Origin: a virus
Strand: one strand, 5' to 3'
Length of the DNA: 36,301 bases
IMG/VR virus record: IMGVR_UViG_3300006737_000079
Coordinates: 1-36,301 of that record
Shown piece after piece: positions 27,021 to 34,607 of the stretch; the stretch's first letter is position 1; every line of letters starts with the position of its first letter. Under the pieces are notes generated by a model, which saw only the letters and a program-made list of their open reading frames with translations, ran no database searches and was not told the origin of the DNA. The position numbers and the translations under genes were made by a program.

Positions 27021-27168
27021 TATAGGTTTATCAGGAGATGACACGATCGTTTTCTATAGTAAAAAAATGACTGAAGCAAAAATGATTGTTTTAGCACACA
27101 AAGGAATTAAATTAAATTATGACTCTAAATATGATATTAATAATGTAAAGTCATTAAACAATAAATAA
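27010..27168 (+). CDS. 52-residue protein of unknown function
   Basis: ATG at 27010 follows GAGGTG (26999-27004) at good spacing and opens a 52-residue frame ending with TAA at 27166-27168. The protein has a 'DDTIVFYSKKMTEAKMIVLAHKG' type centre (in pieces), suggesting one strand and one helix. The stop is fused to the late promoter of gp18. No family recognised. Confidence 0.55.
   Translation: MSGDIGLSGDDTIVFYSKKMTEAKMIVLAHKGIKLNYDSKYDINNVKSLNNK
27160..27167 (+). promoter_or_regulatory. T4-type late promoter octamer before gp18
   Basis: AATAAATA overlapping the preceding TAA (27166-27168), 35 bases before the gp18 ATG; a CGGAG ribosome site lies at 27191-27195. Confidence 0.65.
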
Positions 27169-27201
27169 TTTCTAGGTAAAACTGAGAACTCGGAGAAAAA
27201 C

Positions 27202-29508
27202 ATGGCGACTCCTCAATTATCTCCCGGCGTATTGGTCAGAGAGGTTGATTTAACAGTAGGAAGAGCAGATAATGTATTAGACAATATCGGCGCAATAGCG
27301 GGCCCATTTCGTCTTGGCCCAATTGATGAACCCATTCAAGTATCAAATGAAGAGGAGTTAATCAAAAATTTTGGTAAACCACTTTCAACTGATAGGCAGT
27401 ATGAATATTGGATGAGTGCAGCATCATTCTTATCATATGGTGGTGTATTAAAGGTAGTAAGAGCAGACGATGATGACTTAGGTAATGCTAACGCTGGTGT
27501 TGGTATTGCATCTACAACTGTCATTGGTGGATCAGGTGGTTTAAAAATAGAAAACTATGATGATTATCAGCAAAATCATGTTGCCGATACAAGTTTCTAT
27601 TATGCTGCTAAAACTCCGGGTTCTTATGCTAACGGATTAAAGGTTTGTCAGATCGATGATCAAGCAGATCAAATAATCGGAATCAATACAACAAGTTTAG
27701 AAGATTACGGTGCAACAATTGGTGTCGGTGTCACAGCAGCATTAACTAATGTTGTCATACCGGGTGCAGGATCAACTGCAACATTCACTGGACATCTGAA
27801 AGGAATCATTACAGGTGTGGCAACAGATGCTACAAATGGTGATTCAAAAATTGATGTTAAGATTACTGCAAGAGTATCAAGTGCCGGAACAGAATTTAAA
27901 ATAGATTATGCACAAAATTCACTAACCAACTCATTTAAAACAGTAACTGAAGGTGGTGGAGCAGGAATTGCAGCAACAACTGTATTCTTTGTGAATAGTT
28001 CAGGTATTAACACTGGTGCACCGAACGCACCAATCACAGCTGCATCTGCAGAAATTGTAACAGCAGTAGATTGGTATGATCAACAAACACTTGGTTTAGA
28101 GAACTCAACTGTTTTCTGGAAAACACTTGCACCTAGACCAGTATCTAACAAGTATACACTTGATAGAAATGGTAAGAACGATGGTATTCACGTTGCAGTC
28201 ATTGATGATGCTGGAACAATAAGTGGTGTTCAAGGTAATATTCTTGAGAAACATCTCCACTTATCTAAAGCACATGATGCTATCTCAAATGTAAATTCTC
28301 CAGAAAAAATTTACTATAAGCAATATCTTGCAGATAGATCAGAAAATCTTTATGCTGGATTTAATCCATCACAATCACAAGATACTTTCCATAAAACTGC
28401 TGCTGGATCATTCCAAGAACCAAGAGCAACAGGATTCTCAACAGGATTTGTTGCAAATACAACTGCTCAAGGTTTATGGAGTCAAAATGCTCAGAATAAT
28501 ACATTCGCAGCCATAGGTAATGTAACTTACAACCTTGGTGGAGGAACAGATTACACTAGCGTTTCTGGTGCAATTCCTGCTCCCGGAGCAAATGGTGGAA
28601 TGACTGCTACGCTCTCTGATCTTAAAACAGCGTATGATACACTTTCAAATAAAGATGAACAGGCAGTTGATTTTATAATCATGGGGCCTGGTCTTGGATC
28701 TAGAGATTTATCTCAAGCAAAAGCAAATCATGTAATCTCAATTGCAAATGCAAGAAAGGATTGTATTGCTACTGTTGGGCCACATAGAGATGATCTTGTT
28801 AACATATCCAACACAACAACACAAACAAATAATTTAATACAATATTTCAGTCCATTAACCTCATCATCATATTGCGTGTTTGATAGTGGTTACAAATATA
28901 TGTTTGATAGATTCAATAATGAATTTAGATTCATTCCTGCTAATGGAGACACTGCCGGATTGATGGTTCGCACAGCGGTCACTTCATTCCCATGGTTCTC
29001 ACCTGCTGGTGAACAAAGAGGTGTGTTGAATAACGCTATTAAACTAGCATATAACCCAACCAAAGCACAGAGAGATATACTTTATCCTCAAAGGGTTAAC
29101 TCTTACATAACCAAACCGGGAATCGGAACATTATTATTTGGTGATAAAACTGGATTATCATTTGCATCTGCATTCGACAGAATCAATGTTCGTCGTTTAT
29201 TCCTTACTGTGGAACAAGCACTTGAAAGTGCTGCTGAAGCACAACTCTTTGAGTTGAATGATGAACTAACAAGAGCAAACTTTAGAAATATTGTTGAACC
29301 GTTCTTGAGAGATGTTGAAGCAAAACGAGGAATATCAGGATTCCTAGTTATTTGTGATACATCAAACAACACTCCTGATGTTATTGATAATAATGAATTC
29401 AGGGCTGACATCTTCCTGAAACCAGCAAGATCAATCAACTTCATCACACTAACATTCGTTGCCACTAGAACTGGAGTTAGTTTTGAAGAAGTCGCAGGTC
29501 GAGTTTAA
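27202..29508 (+). CDS. gp18: Tail sheath protein gp18
   Basis: 768 residues (T4 gp18 is 659). The N-terminus 'LSPGVLVREVDLT' and 'GAIAGPFRLGP', then 'NEEELIKNFGKP', are hallmarks of contractile sheath proteins. The C-terminal third holds the conserved core 'FPWFSPAGEQRG', 'AYNPTKAQRDILYPQRVN', 'DRINVRRLFLTVEQAL', 'NFRNIVEPFLRDVEAKRG' and ends in the strand that joins neighbouring subunits. The middle (about residues 90-330) has Gly/Thr/Ala-rich surface insertions that account for the extra length. It forms the contracting sheath around the gp19 tube. It has a strong ribosome site and its own late promoter, as expected for an abundant protein. Confidence 0.96.
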   Translation: MATPQLSPGVLVREVDLTVGRADNVLDNIGAIAGPFRLGPIDEPIQVSNEEELIKNFGKPLSTDRQYEYWMSAASFLSYGGVLKVVRADDDDLGNANAGVGIASTTVIGGSGGLKIENYDDYQQNHVADTSFYYAAKTPGSYANGLKVCQIDDQADQIIGINTTSLEDYGATIGVGVTAALTNVVIPGAGSTATFTGHLKGIITGVATDATNGDSKIDVKITARVSSAGTEFKIDYAQNSLTNSFKTVTEGGGAGIAATTVFFVNSSGINTGAPNAPITAASAEIVTAVDWYDQQTLGLENSTVFWKTLAPRPVSNKYTLDRNGKNDGIHVAVIDDAGTISGVQGNILEKHLHLSKAHDAISNVNSPEKIYYKQYLADRSENLYAGFNPSQSQDTFHKTAAGSFQEPRATGFSTGFVANTTAQGLWSQNAQNNTFAAIGNVTYNLGGGTDYTSVSGAIPAPGANGGMTATLSDLKTAYDTLSNKDEQAVDFIIMGPGLGSRDLSQAKANHVISIANARKDCIATVGPHRDDLVNISNTTTQTNNLIQYFSPLTSSSYCVFDSGYKYMFDRFNNEFRFIPANGDTAGLMVRTAVTSFPWFSPAGEQRGVLNNAIKLAYNPTKAQRDILYPQRVNSYITKPGIGTLLFGDKTGLSFASAFDRINVRRLFLTVEQALESAAEAQLFELNDELTRANFRNIVEPFLRDVEAKRGISGFLVICDTSNNTPDVIDNNEFRADIFLKPARSINFITLTFVATRTGVSFEEVAGRV

Positions 29509-29511
29509 TTG

Positions 29512-29519
29512 AATAAATA
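29512..29519 (+). promoter_or_regulatory. T4-type late promoter octamer before gp19
   Basis: AATAAATA just after the gp18 stop, 21 bases before the gp19 ATG, with a strong AAGGAGA ribosome site at 29524-29530. Confidence 0.7.
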
Positions 29520-29539
29520 ACTAAAGGAGATTAACAACT

Positions 29540-30130
29540 ATGGCAACAACTAGAGAAAACAAAACCATTTCTCAATTTAAATCTCAATTAATTGGTGGTG
29601 GAGCAAGACCGAATCTGTTTGAGGTAGAGATGGCAACTTTACCTCCGGGCATAGCATGGCCTGCAGATAACTTTAGGTATATGTGCAAAGCAGCACAGTT
29701 ACCAGCATCAGTTATTGCAAACATTGATATACCATTTAGAGGTCGTATTTTTAAAGTCGCTGGAGATAGAACCATTGAACCATGGAGTATCACAGTTATT
29801 AATGATGAAGACTTTAGAATTAGAAAAGCAATGGAAGAATGGGTTGATACAATTGCTAAATTAGAAAATAATTTAGGTGCAACCGATCCAAGTGCATATA
29901 TGGTTAATGCAAAAGTATTCCAATTAGGTAGAGGATCTGTTCCAAGTTCACAAAATAACGCTGGTGACAGAAATACAGTTTTAAGAGAATATGAGTTTAT
30001 CGACATATTTCCAACAAGTGTATCATCAATTGACCTATCTTACGATTCTTCTGATACAATAGAAGAGTTCGTAGTTGATTTCGCAGTTCAGTCATTCCAG
30101 TTTATTGACGCAGGGGGCACTGACGGTTAA
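29540..30130 (+). CDS. gp19: Tail tube protein gp19
   Basis: 196 residues (T4 gp19 is 163). 'ARPNLFEVEM', 'MCKAAQLPASVIANIDIPFRGRIFK' (in pieces), 'GDRTIEPWSITVIND' and 'REYEFIDIFPTSVSSIDLSYDS' are the standard tube-protein motifs. It stacks as hexameric rings to form the inner DNA conduit inside the gp18 sheath. It has the best ribosome site in the window, consistent with high expression. Confidence 0.96.
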   Translation: MATTRENKTISQFKSQLIGGGARPNLFEVEMATLPPGIAWPADNFRYMCKAAQLPASVIANIDIPFRGRIFKVAGDRTIEPWSITVINDEDFRIRKAMEEWVDTIAKLENNLGATDPSAYMVNAKVFQLGRGSVPSSQNNAGDRNTVLREYEFIDIFPTSVSSIDLSYDSSDTIEEFVVDFAVQSFQFIDAGGTDG

Positions 30131-30137
30131 CTAAATA
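30130..30137 (+). promoter_or_regulatory. Variant late promoter octamer before gp20
   Basis: ACTAAATA, seven of eight bases of NATAAATA, sharing its first base with the gp19 stop and lying 18 bases before the gp20 ATG. Confidence 0.4.
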
Positions 30138-30155
30138 GATAAAAAGTAATAAATT

Positions 30156-31826
30156 ATGTCTAAATTATTTGGGTTCTCGATTGAGAACACAGAACCACTA
30201 TCTCCAAATGTAGTATCTCCAGTCCCTGAAAATAGGGAAGACGAGTCAGACTACTTTATGAGTAGTGGTTTTTTTGGTTCTTATGTTGACATTGAAGGTG
30301 TATTTAAAACTGAATTTGATTTAATAAAAAGATATCGTGAAATGAGTCTGCATCCAGAAGTGGATAGTGCCATTGAAGATATTGTAAATGAAGCTATAGT
30401 TTCTGATACAAATGATCATCCAGTTGAAATTGATCTAGATCATTTAAATGCAAGTGATGGAATTAAAAAGAAAGTAAGAGAAGAATTTAAATATATTCTT
30501 GATTTATTGGATTTTGATAAAAAAGCACATGAGATATATCGTAATTGGTATATTGATGGTAGAATCTATTACCACAAAGTAATTGATATTAAAAAACCAG
30601 AAGAGGGTATTCAAGAATTAAGATACATAGACGCAATCAAAATGCGTTATATAAGACAAGAACAAAAATCAAAAGAGGACAAATATAAAGTAAACAATCT
30701 TTTATCAGATAATCCTACTGATTATCCCTTTCCAAAGATAGAGGAGTATTTTGTTTATAATCCAAAAGCTGCATATCCAACTGGTAACATTCAAGCAAGA
30801 GGTGCATCTCAAGGAATTAAAATGTCAAGAGATTCAGTCTCTTATTGCACATCTGGTTTAGTAGATAGAAATAAAGGAACTACATTATCATACTTACACA
30901 AGGCCATCAAATCACTCAATCAATTACGTATGATTGAGGATAGTTTGGTGATATATAGATTATCCCGCGCTCCAGAGCGTAGGATTTTCTACATTGATGT
31001 AGGAAACTTGCCGAAGATCAAAGCAGAACAATATCTCAGAGATGTGATGATGCGATATCGAAACAAATTAGTTTACGACGCTAACACAGGAGAGATCCGC
31101 GATGACAAAAAGTATATGGCGATGCTTGAAGATTTCTGGTTGCCTAGAAGAGAAGGAGGGCGTGGAACTGAGATTTCTACTTTACCGGGAGGTCAAAATC
31201 TCGGAGAGATCACGGACATCGAATACTTCAAGAAAAAACTCTATAGATCGCTCAATGTCCCGCCGTCGAGAATGGATGGCGAAGGAGGATTTAACTTGGG
31301 ACGATCTTCAGAGATACTGAGAGATGAGTTAAAATTTACTAAATTTGTTGGACGTTTGAGAAAAAGATTCTCAAATATGTTCCATGATATGTTACGCACT
31401 CAACTAATATTAAAGAACATTATTACCCCAGAAGACTGGGAAACAATGAGTGAGCACATACAATATGACTTTTTATATGATAATCACTTCTCTGAACTCA
31501 AAGAATCTGAGTTATTAAATGAGAGATTAGGTAACGTTGCAACAGCAGAACCATATATTGGAAAGTATTTCTCACAGGATTATGTAAGACGTAAGATACT
31601 TAGACAAACTGATGAGGATATCATAGAACAAGATAAATTAATTAAACAAGAAATTGCGAGTGGTGCAATTCCAGATCCAAGTATTCCTGTTGATCCACAA
31701 ACAGGTTTACCAATGGATCAAGATGGATCTACAGGAGATCTTGGTGCACCAGTTCAAGAACCAGATCTAGAATCTGAAGGTGGTGCAACAGAAGCACCCA
31801 CTATCCCTAGTGGTGGGGAAATATAA
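30156..31826 (+). CDS. gp20: Portal vertex protein gp20
   Basis: 556 residues (T4 gp20 is 524). Typical motifs are 'LIKRYREMSLHPEVDSAIED', 'DFDKKAHEIYRNWYIDG', 'YRLSRAPERRIFYIDVGNLP', 'EDFWLPRREGGRGTEISTLPG' and 'YFKKKLYRSLNVPPSRM'. The dodecamer forms the DNA entry channel, nucleates prohead assembly and anchors gp17 and then gp13. The C-terminal tail (after about residue 505) is Pro/Gly/acidic and probably disordered. Bases about 31010-31320, the most conserved core, look more GC-rich than their surroundings. The TAA stop is embedded in a perfect TATAAATA. Confidence 0.97.
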   Translation: MSKLFGFSIENTEPLSPNVVSPVPENREDESDYFMSSGFFGSYVDIEGVFKTEFDLIKRYREMSLHPEVDSAIEDIVNEAIVSDTNDHPVEIDLDHLNASDGIKKKVREEFKYILDLLDFDKKAHEIYRNWYIDGRIYYHKVIDIKKPEEGIQELRYIDAIKMRYIRQEQKSKEDKYKVNNLLSDNPTDYPFPKIEEYFVYNPKAAYPTGNIQARGASQGIKMSRDSVSYCTSGLVDRNKGTTLSYLHKAIKSLNQLRMIEDSLVIYRLSRAPERRIFYIDVGNLPKIKAEQYLRDVMMRYRNKLVYDANTGEIRDDKKYMAMLEDFWLPRREGGRGTEISTLPGGQNLGEITDIEYFKKKLYRSLNVPPSRMDGEGGFNLGRSSEILRDELKFTKFVGRLRKRFSNMFHDMLRTQLILKNIITPEDWETMSEHIQYDFLYDNHFSELKESELLNERLGNVATAEPYIGKYFSQDYVRRKILRQTDEDIIEQDKLIKQEIASGAIPDPSIPVDPQTGLPMDQDGSTGDLGAPVQEPDLESEGGATEAPTIPSGGEI

Positions 31827-31829
31827 ATA
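31822..31829 (+). promoter_or_regulatory. Perfect T4 late promoter octamer before the gp67-like gene
   Basis: TATAAATA, identical to the T4 late consensus, with the gp20 TAA (31824-31826) inside it. The next ATG is 30 bases on. Confidence 0.75.
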
Positions 31830-31858
31830 TAAAAGGTTAAAGTATTATTTTCTAAAAT

Positions 31859-32095
31859 ATGGACGATTTAATGGATATGATCATCGCTGATGAATCGCCG
31901 TCACAAATTAGTGATACGATTAAAGATGCTTTGTTTTCAAAATCAGCTGAGCGTGTTGATGCCTTTCGACCTCAAGTGTCATCATCAATTTTTGATAATG
32001 GTGAAGTAGAGGATGAAATAGAGGATGAAGTAGAAGCAGAGACTGAAACAGACGTAGAAGCTGAAGCAGATACTGAAATAGGTGACGAAGAGTAA
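31859..32095 (+). CDS. gp67: Prohead core protein, gp67-like
   Basis: 78 residues (T4 gp67 is 80). It has a short helical N-terminus ('DDLMDMIIADESPSQISDTI'), a middle 'ALFSKSAERVDAF', and an extremely acidic tail rich in Glu/Asp from about residue 49. This architecture and the position right after gp20 match T4 gp67, a small acidic core protein needed for correct prohead shape and cleaved by gp21. Direct sequence similarity to T4 is weak, so the name rests on layout, size and composition. Confidence 0.72.
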   Translation: MDDLMDMIIADESPSQISDTIKDALFSKSAERVDAFRPQVSSSIFDNGEVEDEIEDEVEAETETDVEAEADTEIGDEE

Positions 32096-32097
32096 CC

Positions 32098-32105
32098 TAT
32101 AAATA
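32098..32105 (+). promoter_or_regulatory. Perfect T4 late promoter octamer before the 200-residue gene
   Basis: TATAAATA two bases after the gp67-like stop and 27 bases before the next ATG. Confidence 0.75.
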
Positions 32106-32131
32106 AATAAAAAATGATCTAGAGTATATCA

Positions 32132-32734
32132 ATGGCTTTAAGAACTGTCGGGACAGGGGCATCACTACCAATAAAAGTGGGTGTAGCGCAGACATCTTCG
32201 TTTTTCACAGTGCAATCAGGTTACATGCGTGTAGTCGCAAAAGGATCTGGTGCACATGTCACTATTGGAACCGATGCTAGTGCAGCAATAACTGATTTGT
32301 ATATTCATGCAGGCCCCGAAGGTGAAACTTTATCAATGACTAAGGCATCGCAAAGAGTTGTTGGTATAAGCACTGGAACAACAACTGTTCTCACTGCACC
32401 TGAAGGAACACATATGCCATTTGTTCCCGGTGACATCGTAACAGTTGAATTTGGTAGTAATGCATCTGTTGATACTAATTACAGTGCAAAACTAACTGGT
32501 GGAGTATCAGTTCTTTCAGTTGATAATAACATTCCAAATGTTATATCAGATAACTTTGCTCGCAGTAATATTACTGTTGCAGCAGATACATCGGGTATTA
32601 TCACAGCATTTAATTCAGCAGCAGATTCCACTGTAAGAAAAGTTTTAAAACTATCTTGCATTGCTGCAAAGGGTGAAGGTGCTGCTAATAGTGTATTCCA
32701 TTTTCAACAAGTTCAAACTACAGGTAGTGCGTAA
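32132..32734 (+). CDS. Beta-rich head-region virion protein, candidate capsid decoration
   Basis: 200 residues, Gly/Ala/Ser/Thr/Val-rich, with few long helices. Visible segments are 'FFTVQSGYMRVVAKGSGAHV', 'TDLYIHAGPEGETL', 'VPGDIVTVEF' and a C-terminal 'VKVLKL'-type strand region before 'FHFQQVQTTG'. It resembles an uncharacterised structural protein of cyanophages. In T4 the slot between genes 67 and 21 is held by gene 68, a helical core protein, which this does not resemble. Its own perfect late promoter suggests abundance. A capsid surface or neck decoration role is inference. The stop overlaps the gp21 start (TAATG). Confidence 0.75.
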   Translation: MALRTVGTGASLPIKVGVAQTSSFFTVQSGYMRVVAKGSGAHVTIGTDASAAITDLYIHAGPEGETLSMTKASQRVVGISTGTTTVLTAPEGTHMPFVPGDIVTVEFGSNASVDTNYSAKLTGGVSVLSVDNNIPNVISDNFARSNITVAADTSGIITAFNSAADSTVRKVLKLSCIAAKGEGAANSVFHFQQVQTTGSA

Positions 32735-33384
32735 TGAAACTGATTAGAGAAGAAATCGAAACCGTTGAATTTCTTGTCGAACAAAAGAACGGCAAAAAAT
32801 CAATGTATATCGAAGGTGTATTCTTACAAGGAAACATTAAAAACCGTAATGGTAGAATGTATCCTATGGAAACTCTTCGTAAAGAGGTTTCTCGTTATAA
32901 TGAGAATCACATACAATCTGGAAGAGCACTTGGTGAATTAGGTCATCCCGAAGGCCCAACTGTTAATCTAGATCGTGTTTCCCATAAAATTGTATCACTC
33001 AGAGAGAACGGATCCAATTTTATTGGTAAGGCAAAATTATTATCCACACCAATGGGTAAAATTGCGTCTTCTCTCGTCGAAGAAGGAGTCAAACTCGGAG
33101 TCTCATCTCGTGGAGTTGGATCTCTTAAAATGACAAGAGAAGGTATAAATGTAGTAGGAAGCGACTTTATGTTGGCGACTGCTGCAGATATAGTTGCCGA
33201 CCCTTCCGCACCAGATGCTTTCGTTGAAGGAATCATGGAAGGAAAGGAGTGGGTATGGGATGGAGGAATACTTCGAGAGAAGTATGCTGAAAAAACATAC
33301 AAACAAATTAATACATTAACAGATCAGAAAAAATTAGATGAGCAGAAATTGAACCTGTTCAACGACTTTTTGTCTAATTTATAA
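32734..33384 (+). CDS. gp21: Prohead core scaffold protease gp21
   Basis: 216 residues (T4 gp21 is 212). The herpesvirus-assemblin-like protease fold is indicated by the catalytic His71 in 'LGELGHPEG', the nucleophile Ser in 'LGVSSRGVGS' (Ser124 or Ser125) and 'ADIVADPSAPDAF' near 151-163. 'GNIKNRNGRMYP' near 33-44 is also typical. It degrades the gp22 core, trims gp23 and the internal proteins, and then itself; its consensus in T4 is (L/I)-x-E. Candidate substrates with that motif here are gp22, gp23 and the products of 22767 and 23123. AGG at 32722-32724 gives the ribosome site. Confidence 0.95.
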   Translation: MKLIREEIETVEFLVEQKNGKKSMYIEGVFLQGNIKNRNGRMYPMETLRKEVSRYNENHIQSGRALGELGHPEGPTVNLDRVSHKIVSLRENGSNFIGKAKLLSTPMGKIASSLVEEGVKLGVSSRGVGSLKMTREGINVVGSDFMLATAADIVADPSAPDAFVEGIMEGKEWVWDGGILREKYAEKTYKQINTLTDQKKLDEQKLNLFNDFLSNL

Positions 33385-33388
33385 CTTT

Positions 33389-33396
33389 TCTAAATA
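33389..33396 (+). promoter_or_regulatory. Variant late promoter octamer before gp22
   Basis: TCTAAATA, seven of eight bases of TATAAATA, 38 bases before the gp22 ATG and with a GGAG ribosome site at 33423-33426. Confidence 0.4.
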
Positions 33397-33434
33397 AAAA
33401 TAGTTTCAAATCAAGACTCATCGGAGTAGTTAAA

Positions 33435-34562
33435 ATGTCTCGTGGCACAAAATTACAAGAAATGGAAGTAAAGACACAGCAATCTAAATCCGCTGTCAAT
33501 GCTAACGCCAAGCCAGGCGATCCAATGCCAAAACTTACAACAGGTGGAACACCACCAACATATGAAGATCTCGGAGGGCCAACTCCTGAGAATTATAGAC
33601 CAGATGATGATTCGGCAAAAATCAAAGAGCCAGGCGGTTCCCTTAAACAAGTTAAGGATGTCGTTAACAAAGGTGCTAAAGGAGCAGACCCCATGAAGTC
33701 CGGTGGGAAAGGTTACAAGGAGGAAGAAGAGGTGGAACTCGAAGACCAGCAAGAAATTGTTTCTGAAGATGACGCTGCTACCGAAGAGGAAGTAGTTGCA
33801 GAAGAAGATCAAGTAACCGAAGAGCAAGTTGAAACTTATGACATCGATGATGATGTCAAAGCTTTACTTGGAGGAGAAGAACTCTCTGAAGAGTTTAAAA
33901 ACAAAGCAAAAACAATCTTTGAGACTGCGCTCAAGTCTAAAGTTGCCGAAGTAAGGTCACTTTTAGAGCAGCAATACGAGGAAAAACTCGGACAAGAGAT
34001 TGTTGAAGCAAAAGAGGAACTCTCAAGTAGAGTTGACTCATATCTTGAGTATGTCGCTGACGAATGGTTTACTGAAAACCAGTTAGCAGTAGAGACAGGA
34101 CTCAAAGAAGAACTTACAGAATCATTCCTTGGTGGAATGAAAAGTCTTTTTGAAGAACATTATGTATCAATCCCTGAAGACAAATACGATGTGCTTGAGA
34201 GCATGGTAGAAAAACTTGATGACATGGAAACAAAACTCAATGAGCAAATTGAGAAGAATATTGGATTAAACAAACGTCTCGCAGAGTCGGTTGCCGATGG
34301 TATTCTTGATGAAGTTTCTGAAGGGCTCGCGTCCACACAGAAAGAGAAGCTCGCTTCACTTGCCGAAAGTGTAGAGTTTGAAAGTGAATCCGAATATCGT
34401 GAGAAGCTAGAGGTTTTAAGAGAATCATATTTCTCTTCAAAATCAACACCTTCATCAGCTAAAACTGAAACTTTATCTGAGGGAGTAGATAGTTCACCTG
34501 AATCAGTTCAGGGTTCTATGAGTGCATACCTGAAAACACTTTCAGCATTTAGCAAAAACTGA
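33435..34562 (+). CDS. gp22: Prohead core scaffold protein gp22
   Basis: 375 residues (T4 gp22 is 269). Residues about 1-95 are a Pro/Gly/Lys-rich disordered extension ('TTGGTPPTYEDLGGPTPENY') absent from T4. Residues about 96-130 are almost all acidic. From about 135 on it is charged helix and coiled coil ('DDDVKALLGGEELSEEFK', 'MVEKLDDMETKLNEQIEKN', 'RLAESVADGILDEVSEGL'), the signature of T4-type scaffold. Many (L/I)-x-E sites lie in this half, in line with its destruction by gp21. Codon choice is more C-ending (CTC, GTC, ATC) than in the baseplate genes, as in gp23. Confidence 0.93.
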   Translation: MSRGTKLQEMEVKTQQSKSAVNANAKPGDPMPKLTTGGTPPTYEDLGGPTPENYRPDDDSAKIKEPGGSLKQVKDVVNKGAKGADPMKSGGKGYKEEEEVELEDQQEIVSEDDAATEEEVVAEEDQVTEEQVETYDIDDDVKALLGGEELSEEFKNKAKTIFETALKSKVAEVRSLLEQQYEEKLGQEIVEAKEELSSRVDSYLEYVADEWFTENQLAVETGLKEELTESFLGGMKSLFEEHYVSIPEDKYDVLESMVEKLDDMETKLNEQIEKNIGLNKRLAESVADGILDEVSEGLASTQKEKLASLAESVEFESESEYREKLEVLRESYFSSKSTPSSAKTETLSEGVDSSPESVQGSMSAYLKTLSAFSKN

Positions 34563-34607
34563 TTTTAAAATTAAATCAAACGTAAACTTTAAAAGGTAAA
34601 TCCGCAA

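Noticed and set aside
31102-31320. 72-codon + strand frame inside gp20
   Set aside because: It overlaps the most conserved portal motifs in another frame, and no ribosome site supports it; kept only as a sign of local composition.
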